From a bacterium (GTDB lineage Bacteria > Blakebacterota > Blakebacteria > Blakebacterales > Blakebacteraceae), in contig JALGVQ010000026.1 of NCBI GenBank assembly GCA_025774615.1, positions 1 to 21,938 of the forward strand: a stretch of DNA of 21,938 nt. Direction: 5' to 3'. Numbering within the stretch: position 1 is the first letter of the stretch; every line of letters starts with the position of its first letter. Under the pieces are notes generated by a model. It was given only the letters and a program-made list of their open reading frames with translations. It was not told the DNA's origin and made no database searches. Both the position numbers and the translations under genes were made by a program. Of the stretch, positions 8,405-15,666 are shown one piece after another.

Positions 8405-8474
8405 TCCGGCCGGATAACGGGCCGGATACAGCATCCGAAAATGGGACGGCCGTGATACGGAGGTGTTTAGTCGC

Positions 8475-10385
8475 TCACGACCACCATCGGAGCGCGACAA
8501 ACCTGACAAATGGTCTGGCCACGAACCAGAAGAGGCTCCTGCGGCCCAGTTGGACCTTGCCGACACCGGTCATTCCGGGTCTGACGCCGTCTGGAGCGCT
8601 TATCCGGGACGTGGCGATCAGTACCCGCTTGCCATCCCGGGTGTTCAAAGCGGTCGGCGCAAGGATATCCACCTCTCCATCGAACGTCTGTTCGACATAG
8701 GCGTAGAATTTCATCTTCACCGACTGGCCGAGTTCGACCCGGTACCAGTCCCGCTCGGGAAGCGCGATCTCCACCCTGAACTCATCGAGTGTCCCCACTT
8801 CACAGAAGACATCTCCTGAAGCAAGGAAATCTCCTTCCCGTTCTTCGACATGCGGTGTGATGACGATGGCAGGGAAGGGTGGGGCGATTGTTGTGGCTGC
8901 CAGGTCTGCGCTGAGGAGATTGAGCTGCTCCTGCAATGCGGCCCGGTCGGCGGCGGCCTGCTGGGCAGCGTAGTGATCACTGCGAGCCCGCGCGGCAGCC
9001 TCATCGCGGATCGCTTTGTCGAGAGCGCCCTCGACATCGCGGTACCGCATCTCGGTCTCGAGACTGCGCAATTTGCCGACCGGATTGTCAGGATCGACAA
9101 CATCACCTTCTCTCGCGAAGACCTCGTCCACTATCCCGGCGACGGGAGCCCGCAACTGGAGCCGCTCACCCGGGTACACTACCGCAGTTCCTCCGGTCCG
9201 ATACGGGACCTTCACCAGGAGAAGAGCCGCCAGTACCAGAGCCACCGGGATACCGGTGGTTTTCATCCTCTTCCTGCCCGCTTCCCATAACTTGCGACGC
9301 TTCTCCATCAACGGTTCGAGAAAACTGATGAAGGGTACCTGGTGGTAGAGTTCAGCGTTCCGGATGGCGACCGAGGCCTGGTTGGTCATGATCCGCAGCA
9401 GTTCGATCTCCTCGTCGCCGGGCAGACCGCTGGTGCCGAGCTGGCAGTAAGCGCCCATGATTCCCTGATCGTCCTTGAGCGGAACGCCCCAGAAGCTCGT
9501 TGTTCCCGTGGCCTCGAAATGCTCGCGGAAGAGGTCCCGTCCCTCCCCTTCAGGAAGATCCTTCAGGGTGGTTGCGATCTCGGTGTCGGCCAGAACGATG
9601 TACTCCATCAGACGCTGGAGGGATTCCCGCTCCTGCTTCTCCGGTTTCTCTCCGCCGATCTCATCGATGTTGAAGGCGCTCCCCTTCTGCATGCCGATGG
9701 CACAGTATTTCAGTTCGGCCAGCGCCGAAGCCATGGTCACCATCGTCTTGAGGATGCGGTCGAGATCGAGGGTGGAAGTGATTTCCTGACTGATCTTGAG
9801 CAGAGTGTCAAGGTCGCGGAGCCGTTTCTCCAGCTGGTTGTAGAGCAGGGCGTGGTTCAGGGCTACCGCGGTGTGATGCCCGAGACTCGCGAGAAACGCC
9901 AGTTCACCGTCGTCGAACGACTCACCGGTGGACTTGTCTCCCACAACGAGCGCACCGGTTAGCTCCTCCTCGATGAAGAGCGGTACGTAGACGGCATAGC
10001 CCGGATCGGTCAATCCCGATTCCCACTCCTCGGCATCGAGAATGGTCTGCCGCGTGACCGGCACCTTCCGTAACGATGCGATCCAGAGGGCGGTGACATC
10101 GGACTCACTCCGCTTGAAGGCGTCCAGTTCCTCCTCCTCGAGACCCTGGTTGGCCAGGATGTCGAACACTGCACCGCCCTGTGAATAAGTGATCACCAGA
10201 CCGCGGGAGGCGAAGACGCTGTCAAGGACGCTCTCCAATAGCTCACGTCCGATCACGCGTTCTTCATGGGTGGACGCAGTCAGCATCCCCGCCTGATTGA
10301 TCAGAAGCAGCCGACTGGCGGTTTGCTCCAGCTGGCGATAGGCCGCGTCCAATTCCTGTCGAATGTTCTCAATTTCGTTTGTCAT
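8475..10385 (-). CDS. GAF-GAF-TM-HlyD fusion: cytoplasmic sensor joined to a periplasmic adaptor
   Basis: A 636-residue fusion of unusual build. After a coiled coil (1-30), two GAF-like domains follow. The first is about 30-180, with YAVYVPLFIEEELTGALVVGD. The second is about 195-345, with FWGVPLKDDQGIMGAYCQLG, joined by a KRLRDLDTLLKISQEI helix. A basic stretch (KRRKLWEAGRKRMK) leads into one membrane helix (about 378-392). The rest is an HlyD/RND-type adaptor: lipoyl-like LRAPVAGIVDEVFAREGDVV (about 411-430), a short Ala/Arg-rich hairpin, a second lipoyl half, and a beta-barrel with VRPGMTGVGKVQLG near the end. GAF domains would be cytosolic and the adaptor periplasmic, so ligand or redox sensing may be passed to the export machine. 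Its ATG lies one base after the stop of the preceding gene with no ribosome site, so translation is probably coupled. Confidence 0.85.
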   Translation of the reverse strand: MTNEIENIRQELDAAYRQLEQTASRLLLINQAGMLTASTHEERVIGRELLESVLDSVFASRGLVITYSQGGAVFDILANQGLEEEELDAFKRSESDVTALWIASLRKVPVTRQTILDAEEWESGLTDPGYAVYVPLFIEEELTGALVVGDKSTGESFDDGELAFLASLGHHTAVALNHALLYNQLEKRLRDLDTLLKISQEITSTLDLDRILKTMVTMASALAELKYCAIGMQKGSAFNIDEIGGEKPEKQERESLQRLMEYIVLADTEIATTLKDLPEGEGRDLFREHFEATGTTSFWGVPLKDDQGIMGAYCQLGTSGLPGDEEIELLRIMTNQASVAIRNAELYHQVPFISFLEPLMEKRRKLWEAGRKRMKTTGIPVALVLAALLLVKVPYRTGGTAVVYPGERLQLRAPVAGIVDEVFAREGDVVDPDNPVGKLRSLETEMRYRDVEGALDKAIRDEAAARARSDHYAAQQAAADRAALQEQLNLLSADLAATTIAPPFPAIVITPHVEEREGDFLASGDVFCEVGTLDEFRVEIALPERDWYRVELGQSVKMKFYAYVEQTFDGEVDILAPTALNTRDGKRVLIATSRISAPDGVRPGMTGVGKVQLGRRSLFWFVARPFVRFVALRWWS

Positions 10386-10386
10386 A

Positions 10387-12447
10387 TCAGAAGAAGAAAT
10401 CCAGGCGAAGGGTCTGAAAGCCGTTCCGCACCAACTGTGCCCACAGGGATCGGCGCTTACCGAAGAGACGCACCTTGCCCCGCTGACCCGGAACCAGGGC
10501 CAGATCGGTGTTGTCGATCACCAGCTCAACTCCATACCACGATTCGCCGTCCTCGACACGCTCACCCACGAGGTCCATGACGACGATCCTTCCTTCAACA
10601 ACCTCCCATGCCCGTGAAGCAGGTTTGAACTTCACGAGTGAACCATACTCGACATCCGCCATCTCCCGTTCGGGGACCTCCAGACGCACCCTGAGGGAGT
10701 CGGTGATCCCGACCTGGAAGAGTAATTCTCCCTGTCGGACCCAGCGGTGTTCCAGCTCACCCACGTGAGCGTTCAGCACCCGGCCCGAAAGGGGAGACCT
10801 CATGGTCAATCGCCCCTTCCGCTCCAGGATGAGTTCTCTGCTCTCTTCGAGTCTGCGCACCTGTGTGAGACAGCGGTTCGCCTCGGTATTATTTCCCCGG
10901 GCGAATGCTTCTCCAGCCATTGTCTGGAGAGTGGTGATCTCCTGCTCAACACCATTCAGTTCGAGATCGAGAGTGTTGCTCTCGACCACGGCGAGCAGCT
11001 GTCCCTTTTCGATGTATTCACCGGTCTCCACCCGGAGGTCGGTCACCTGACCAGATGCGGCCGCTTCCATGTTTACCTGGTAGTACGGCTCGAGGATACC
11101 GAGACGTTTATCCACCGTCGGCGTGCGTATGAACGCTGGTAAGATGAGCAGCACCAGCAGCACCGAGACGAAAATGGGTATGTTCCTGCGGATGGATCCC
11201 GATCGATCCATGGCTGCCAGTTTCACGAACCCGGCCCCTTTCTTGATGAATCTTCTGAGCAGGATGTACATCAGGAATGCCAGCACGACCCAGCCCATTG
11301 CGGCCCCCCCACTGCCTACCAGCCACTTCTTGAGCAGTCCGAATATGAGAGAGAATATGAAGAGGGAGTAGCAGAAGGCCATGATGGCAAAGGTCAGATA
11401 GATCCGTTTTTCCCTGCGCCCTCCGACGGGCATATCCCCTGGCAGACCGAGAAGGCGCTTCCAGAGATAGCCGAGATAATCGAAGGATCGTTTCCGCAGA
11501 TTCGGAACATCCACGAACTCACTGAGGGCATAGTAGCCGTCGTACTTGAGCAGGGGATTCATGTTGAAGATCCACGAGCTGATGCTTGAGAAGATGATGA
11601 TCTTGAAAGCGAAATCGTGGATGTGAAGAGTGGGGTCGGTAAGCCACCAGATATAGACGAAGATCGCGCCGACGAAAAGTTCCACCAGCGGTCCCCCGAA
11701 AACGACCATCACCCGGGAATATTTCTTCGGAAAGCGGTAACTGTCACTCACGTTACAGAAGAGGGCCGGATTGATCAGGTAGATGATCAGGAGACCCATC
11801 TGGTGGACCTCGCCGCCATAATACTTGCACATGAGTCCGTGTCCGAATTCATGGATCACGATGATCAACAGGATCAGAAGGTAGAGCCCGACGATCTGGA
11901 TCAGCGACCAGCCCTCGAAAACGTAGAAGGAGGAAAGACCGGCCCAGGTCGCTTCCAGGTCCCCGATCAGGATCACATACGAACCGATCACGAAGATCCA
12001 GAAGAAGGTCTGGAACGATTTTGACGCGATCCACTGGAGTCGCTTGATCATCCAGTTGAAAAGGTTGTCGGGATCGATGGCGGACCAGCTCATGTGGAGG
12101 AGGGTATTGTGCTTCTCCCGTTCCCGCCGGACCTTCTCCATCAGGAGGATGTTGTATTCGATCCGATCGCGGAAGATGAGCTTCATCCCGATCAGGTTTT
12201 CGAGGTACTCGTTGATGTACTCCAGATCGAAATCGAACTGGGTGAACTCTTTGCCCAGCTGGTCTGCGATCTCCTGGTGGGAGTGAGCCCCGTCACACAA
12301 CTCGCAGAAGCGTTTTCCCAGTTCGTCGAACTGCATGTATTTGCGCCGCACCGGATCCTTCGCGATGAAGATCTCTTCACCACGCATCACCACCTTCGAG
12401 AAGGTGATGTCCTCACGAAGCTTCGGATATCCGGGAGCGTCCGACAT
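10387..12447 (-). CDS. PqqD-M50-HlyD fusion: membrane metalloprotease and adaptor of a peptide system
   Basis: A 686-residue three-part protein. Residues about 10-95 are PqqD-like (YMQFDELGKRFCELCDGAHSHQEIADQL), a fold that binds substrate peptides in RiPP pathways. The central part (about 140-445) is a polytopic M50 site-2-type protease. It has zinc motif HEFGH (199-203), a cytosol-facing loop, NPLLKYDGYY (297-306) with the third ligand D303, and about seven or eight hydrophobic helices. The last helix (428-445) leads into a periplasmic HlyD-like adaptor (about 446-686) with VNMEAAASGQVTDLRVETGEYIEKGQ and a short coiled coil. Such proteins are often annotated 'putative peptide zinc metalloprotease', the class of B. 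subtilis YydH, which is linked to a secreted modified peptide. Start ATG 12447 has AGGGG eight bases upstream. I infer a role in processing and export of the repeat peptide. Confidence 0.87.
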   Translation of the reverse strand: MSDAPGYPKLREDITFSKVVMRGEEIFIAKDPVRRKYMQFDELGKRFCELCDGAHSHQEIADQLGKEFTQFDFDLEYINEYLENLIGMKLIFRDRIEYNILLMEKVRREREKHNTLLHMSWSAIDPDNLFNWMIKRLQWIASKSFQTFFWIFVIGSYVILIGDLEATWAGLSSFYVFEGWSLIQIVGLYLLILLIIVIHEFGHGLMCKYYGGEVHQMGLLIIYLINPALFCNVSDSYRFPKKYSRVMVVFGGPLVELFVGAIFVYIWWLTDPTLHIHDFAFKIIIFSSISSWIFNMNPLLKYDGYYALSEFVDVPNLRKRSFDYLGYLWKRLLGLPGDMPVGGRREKRIYLTFAIMAFCYSLFIFSLIFGLLKKWLVGSGGAAMGWVVLAFLMYILLRRFIKKGAGFVKLAAMDRSGSIRRNIPIFVSVLLVLLILPAFIRTPTVDKRLGILEPYYQVNMEAAASGQVTDLRVETGEYIEKGQLLAVVESNTLDLELNGVEQEITTLQTMAGEAFARGNNTEANRCLTQVRRLEESRELILERKGRLTMRSPLSGRVLNAHVGELEHRWVRQGELLFQVGITDSLRVRLEVPEREMADVEYGSLVKFKPASRAWEVVEGRIVVMDLVGERVEDGESWYGVELVIDNTDLALVPGQRGKVRLFGKRRSLWAQLVRNGFQTLRLDFFF

Positions 12448-12483
12448 CAGGTGCCCCTGCTGTCCTGGTGTATCGGCATTCCG

Positions 12484-13407
12484 TTACTCCTGCTCCTGCC
12501 TCAGCTCTACAGGCATTCCCACCCGCAATGTGCTGAACGAACTCGTTCTCCTTACTTCGACGGTGATCTTGATGCCGCCACCAGGATCCACCACCGGGCT
12601 GATCAATTTGATGGTTCCTGAAATAGTGAAGTTACTGCCATCCGGATCGACCAGCAGCGTGACCTCATCGCCAACTTCCGGCGGCTGCGACCAGGAGTCC
12701 CGGGGGACCATGAACACAGCCCAGAGGATGTCGAGGTCGGCGACCGTGAAGCACTCTTCCTGTGTGCCGATCCACTGGCCCTGTTGGATCCTTCGTTCGA
12801 TAACATGGCCGGAGATCGGTGCGGTGATGTCGGTGTAACCCAGTTCGATAGCCGCCAGCGCGGAATCGGCCTGCGCCTGCAGATATTCGGCCCGGCTGAC
12901 TTCGAGTTCAAGTTCGGAGACGATCCTGATCCTCGCCTCTTCCGCGAACGCTTCGAGGTTCCGGAGGTAGATGGCCCGGGTGCGTCCGGCCTCTGCCGCA
13001 GCTATGGCTGCTCTCAGTTTGTGTGTTTCACGGTCGAGCGAGGCGAGTACATCTCCCTCTGCAACCCGATCACCTTCCTCGACATGAAGTGAGTTCACCA
13101 TTCCGGAAACGCGGTTGAGCACGATCACCCGTGACCTGGCCGTAAGGATGGTCATGTGCCGACGCCCATCCTCCGGATTGAATCTGTACCGACCCGGTTC
13201 TTGCTGGCGAAATGCCAGGCGCTCCTCCACCGATGGTGCTCGCAGTGGTGTTCGTACAGGTTCTGGAACCGGCGGGTCGGCAGCAGATATGGGCTGTACC
13301 GCTTCTTCAACGGCGGTGTTATCCGAAGCAGAACCATTGCCGCATGCCGCGACAGTGGCAGTGACCAGGATCGCAGCCATCATGATCAGGAACGCATTCT
13401 TCTTCAC
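12484..13407 (-). CDS. HlyD/RND-type periplasmic adaptor lipoprotein
   Basis: A 307-residue membrane fusion protein with a lipoprotein signal (MKKNAFLIMMAAILVTATVAAC, Cys22). An acidic, Pro-rich linker follows. Next come a lipoyl half (VIVLNRVSGMVNSLHVEEGDRVAEGDVLASLD, about 95-125), a helical hairpin (about 126-185), a second lipoyl half (DITAPISGHVIERRIQQGQWI) and a beta-barrel (AVFMVPRDSW to VGMPVELRQEQE). Adaptors of this type link an inner-membrane component to a TolC channel; the TolC partner is probably the 15665-17332 product. No RND or ABC pump gene is in the window. The start is GTG 13407 with AGGAG eight bases upstream. The gene lies in the middle of the export operon, 28 bases after the M50 gene and 36 before the PqqD-M50-HlyD gene. 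Confidence 0.88.
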   Translation of the reverse strand: MKKNAFLIMMAAILVTATVAACGNGSASDNTAVEEAVQPISAADPPVPEPVRTPLRAPSVEERLAFRQQEPGRYRFNPEDGRRHMTILTARSRVIVLNRVSGMVNSLHVEEGDRVAEGDVLASLDRETHKLRAAIAAAEAGRTRAIYLRNLEAFAEEARIRIVSELELEVSRAEYLQAQADSALAAIELGYTDITAPISGHVIERRIQQGQWIGTQEECFTVADLDILWAVFMVPRDSWSQPPEVGDEVTLLVDPDGSNFTISGTIKLISPVVDPGGGIKITVEVRRTSSFSTLRVGMPVELRQEQE

Positions 13408-13435
13408 GAGTGTTGCTCCTTGCAGGAACAGAGTC

Positions 13436-14485
13436 TCACAGTCGATTCAGCCCTTTCCGGGCTATCCGGTAGATCACGTACAGAACCAGCAGCAGCCAGT
13501 CAGCCACCGCTGTGAACACGAGCAGGAACAGGGCCAGACCCAGCCGGGTGACCTCGAGAGCCACCTGGGTGAATGGCGCGGCTTTCCACCGTTCGCGCCA
13601 GTCTGGTGCTTTCCTCATCCTCACGAGAGGCTTCCAGCTGACGGCCTCCCGCAGGATCATCGCCATATCGCTGCTGCCCGAAGGGGCAAACGCGTAGACC
13701 AGGAAGTAGACTGTCTGAGGAAGGAGCAGGAAGAGGGGAACAGGGCCGGGTGCCAGAATCCACCATATCCAGGCTCCCACCCACCAGACCGTATCGCTCA
13801 ACAGTCCGCCAGCATAGTACCAGATTCTGTCACCGGGTGTCAGGAGGATATCCCGGTTTGAAAGCACATAGAAATTGAAGTTCCGCTGGATGCCGATCTC
13901 AGGGACTTCTCCGTCGAACCGGCGGATAGCCAGCGCATGCCCCAGCTCATGGAAGAACGCCGTGACCGAGTAACCCAGGTAGTAACCGAGGATGACGATC
14001 AGTGGTCCGCCGATCAGATGGAGGCGGGCCAGATCACCGATACCGGCGATGATCTCCGAACCGATCGCGAACGTCAGTACGAACCCGGTGACCGCCAGCA
14101 GAAGGGCCGAGATTCCCACCCACCGTTTGCCATAAAGATGTTGCAGTGGCTTCAGAAGTCGCAGGAGTCCCGCCGGATCGAACTTGACCATCCGGCGCGA
14201 TTTCACTTCGGAACCATCCAGGTACCCGTAGGTGACCCAGCGCTTGAGGATGTCCTGTACGTCCTTCTCTTCGAGATCCCACCCGTACCGGCTGTTTATC
14301 TCTTCACACAGGTCGTGCAGGGACCTTCCATCGCAGGCCTGAAGGACCGTAGCGGTCCCATCGTCGATGATGAACGCATCCAGGCCGGGACCTGTGATGT
14401 AGACAGCACCCTCCTTCAGCGTCTGGTATTCGACGCCCTCCCTGACGAGGGGATTGTCGAGCGGGGAGACGGATTCAGACTGCAT
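13436..14485 (-). CDS. PqqD-domain M50 membrane metalloprotease without an adaptor domain
   Basis: A 349-residue protein resembling the front two-thirds of the PqqD-M50-HlyD fusion. A PqqD-like domain (about 15-92; FIIDDGTATVLQACDGRSLHDLCEEI) precedes a membrane domain with HELGH (179-183) in a hydrophobic helix. SSDMAMI (D273) is the likely third zinc ligand. There are about six helices, the last near 325-343. The NPLL.YDGYY motif of the larger protein is replaced, so the two M50 proteins are divergent paralogues and may form a pair. The ATG follows GGAG by seven bases and overlaps the end of the kinase gene by 11 bases, which suggests coupled translation. I infer it cleaves or conducts a peptide substrate; the substrate is not proven. 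Confidence 0.85.
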   Translation of the reverse strand: MQSESVSPLDNPLVREGVEYQTLKEGAVYITGPGLDAFIIDDGTATVLQACDGRSLHDLCEEINSRYGWDLEEKDVQDILKRWVTYGYLDGSEVKSRRMVKFDPAGLLRLLKPLQHLYGKRWVGISALLLAVTGFVLTFAIGSEIIAGIGDLARLHLIGGPLIVILGYYLGYSVTAFFHELGHALAIRRFDGEVPEIGIQRNFNFYVLSNRDILLTPGDRIWYYAGGLLSDTVWWVGAWIWWILAPGPVPLFLLLPQTVYFLVYAFAPSGSSDMAMILREAVSWKPLVRMRKAPDWRERWKAAPFTQVALEVTRLGLALFLLVFTAVADWLLLVLYVIYRIARKGLNRL

Positions 14486-14930
14486 GGGAGTCTCCGGAGG
14501 CCGGTAGTACGATGGTGAGGATGTTCCAGCCGTCTTCAGAGTATTCGTATGCTGTCGAACGGGCCATCCGGATCACCAGCGGCAGGCCCCGCTTTCCCTC
14601 CATCAACTGGATCTCCGGCTGCTCGACCTGAAGGGGATCGAACGCCGGTGACCGGTCTCTGATGATAAGCGTGGTTTGTACCGCGTCCGTTTCCAGGGAG
14701 AGTTCTATCGGTCCTTCCCTTTCCCCATACCCATGGTTGAGGATGTTCAGCACGATCTCTTCGACAACCAGTTCGATGGTAAGAATGAGATCCTGATTAC
14801 CCGAAATACCGGGAGATGACCGGCAGAACTGAAGCAGGGTCTCAAGCGCTTCAGGTCCGGATGTGACACTGATCTGCCGGGAGGGGTTCACCATGGCTTT
14901 ATCGGCTGTTCCTCTCACATCGGTCGTCAT
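14475..14930 (-). CDS. RsbW-like anti-sigma kinase (HATPase domain)
   Basis: A small GHKL-type ATPase of the RsbW/SpoIIAB class, about 151 residues. The N-box is ILTIELVVEEIVLNILNHGY, the G1 region is IIRDRSPAFDP, and the lid/G2 region is MEGKRGLPLVIRMA. Family members phosphorylate a STAS antagonist and sequester a sigma factor or other partner. Here the kinase gene heads the operon that ends with a STAS gene. The start is uncertain: ATGs at 15011, 14930 and 14894 are in frame and none has a good ribosome site. I choose 14930 because the stretch 14931-15011 is AT-rich, unlike the neighbouring coding DNA, and holds repeated TTCCACA words that look regulatory. Confidence 0.82.
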   Translation of the reverse strand: MTTDVRGTADKAMVNPSRQISVTSGPEALETLLQFCRSSPGISGNQDLILTIELVVEEIVLNILNHGYGEREGPIELSLETDAVQTTLIIRDRSPAFDPLQVEQPEIQLMEGKRGLPLVIRMARSTAYEYSEDGWNILTIVLPASGDSHAV

Positions 14931-14957
14931 TGTTACGAACAATCCCGGAAAAGGCAG

Positions 14958-15013
14958 GAATTCCACATTTTCTGCGGATTTTTCTTCCACACTGACAGGA
15001 GAATTCCACATTT
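14958..15013. repeat. 13-bp direct repeat and three TTCCACA words upstream of the export operon
   Basis: GAATTCCACATTT occurs exactly at 14958-14970 and again at 15001-15013, 43 bases apart. The core TTCCACA occurs a third time at 14985-14991. The set lies just upstream of the preferred kinase start, where promoter and regulator sites for the minus-strand operon are expected. The protein that might bind is unknown. Confidence 0.4.
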
Positions 15014-15079
15014 CGGTGAGGAAGTGCAGCGCAGTCGTTCTGATAGAGATCGGGCCGGAAAGCAGTGTGTCTGTTGTCA

Positions 15080-15105
15080 GTCAACGAGTTACGGGAATCG
15101 TTGAC
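15080..15105. promoter_or_regulatory. Dyad upstream of the sigma-54 promoter, candidate activator site
   Basis: GTCAACGA (15080-15087) and TCGTTGAC (15098-15105) are a perfect 8-bp inverted repeat with a 10-base spacer. The dyad ends 15 bases before the -24 element of the sigma-54 promoter, so its centre is near -54. This is a plausible upstream site for the sigma-54 activator encoded at 18641-20386. It also lies between the two divergent transcripts and could affect both. Confidence 0.5.
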
Positions 15106-15120
15106 AAACATCTTACTAGT

Positions 15121-15136
15121 TGGCACAGCCTTTGCA
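15121..15136 (+). promoter_or_regulatory. Sigma-54 (RpoN) promoter of the repeat-peptide gene
   Basis: TGGCACAGCCTTTGCA matches the -24/-12 consensus TGGCAC-N5-TTGCA fully. The GG (15122-15123) and GC (15134-15135) pairs are the required 12 bases apart. Transcription should begin near 15147, leaving a leader of about 35 bases before the ATG at 15182. A cognate AAA+ activator is encoded nearby at 18641-20386. Confidence 0.85.
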
Positions 15137-15181
15137 TCTACAACGGGCCATGAACTATTCACCATACAAGGGGGTATCAGG

Positions 15182-15553
15182 ATGACTGACGAACCACGTA
15201 AGCCGGTATTCAAGGACAACGAAGAGCTCGAGGAGAAGGAAGCTCCCCGTCGGGCCCCGATGGGTGAGGAACTGCAGGAGAAGGAAGCACCGAGGCGCGC
15301 TCCGATAGGTGAGGAGCTGCAGGAGAAGGAAGCCCCGCGTCGGGCTCCGATCGGTGAAGAGCTGCAGGAGAAGGAAGCTCCCAGGCGCGCTCCGCTCGGT
15401 GAGGAACTGCAGGAGAAGGAAGCCCCGCGTCGGGCCCCGCTCGGCGAAGAGCTGCAGGAGAAGGAAGCTCCCAGGCGCGCTCCGATGGGTGAGGAACTCC
15501 AGGAGAAAGAAGCACCGCGTCGGGCACCCATGGGTGAGGAACTGCAGGAGTAG
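15182..15553 (+). CDS. Tandem-repeat peptide, seven 15-residue repeats, candidate export substrate
   Basis: A 123-residue protein that I do not recognise. A 13-residue start (MTDEPRKPVFKDN) is followed by seven 15-residue units, EELQEKEAPRRAP[M/I/L]G (the first has EELEE), and a final EELQE. It has no Cys or Ser, one Thr, one Phe, no signal peptide or membrane helix, and net charge near -11. Differences between units are mostly third-position changes or Met/Ile/Leu swaps, so this frame has been under protein-level selection. ATG 15182 has GGGGG seven to eight bases upstream. A longer in-frame start at 15065 lies upstream of the sigma-54 promoter and is rejected. The gene stands alone between that promoter and a strong terminator. 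It is divergent from the PqqD/M50/HlyD operon and convergent with the TolC group. I infer that it is the substrate of that machinery; a structural or stress role is an alternative. Confidence 0.85.
   Translation: MTDEPRKPVFKDNEELEEKEAPRRAPMGEELQEKEAPRRAPIGEELQEKEAPRRAPIGEELQEKEAPRRAPLGEELQEKEAPRRAPLGEELQEKEAPRRAPMGEELQEKEAPRRAPMGEELQE
15221..15550 (+). repeat. 45-bp tandem repeats, seven full units and a partial eighth
   Basis: Units begin at 15221, 15266, 15311, 15356, 15401, 15446 and 15491; a 15-base partial copy starts at 15536. The Arg-Arg codons alternate strictly, CGT CGG in units 1, 3, 5 and 7 and AGG CGC in units 2, 4 and 6. The array has therefore grown, at least in part, by copying a 90-bp double unit. 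Confidence 0.95.
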
Positions 15554-15624
15554 GGGTACTCGCGCTCACAGGTTGCAGTACCCGAAGCCTTGCTTACACC
15601 TTGGTAGGGTAAACCGACCCGTGG

Positions 15625-15666
15625 CGGGGGTGTTGGACCGAGCATGGTTCAGCACCCCCGTTTTTT
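15625..15666 (+). terminator. Intrinsic terminator of the repeat-peptide gene
   Basis: A 15-bp stem (15625-15639 with 15646-15660, two G-T wobbles) has a 6-base loop (GAGCAT) and is followed directly by six T residues (15661-15666). It lies 71 bases after the peptide stop and touches the stop codon of the opposing TolC gene. Confidence 0.9.

Noticed and set aside
15221-15550. CRISPR array
   Set aside because: The 45-bp units follow each other with no unique spacers, and they are in frame in a coding sequence.
14899-15645. A 248-codon minus-strand frame with Ser/Cys-rich repeats over the peptide gene
   Set aside because: A 45-bp array is open in several frames by construction. Unit-to-unit changes fall at third positions of the plus frame, and the plus strand has the promoter, ribosome site and terminator. 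The minus frame also overlaps the kinase gene.
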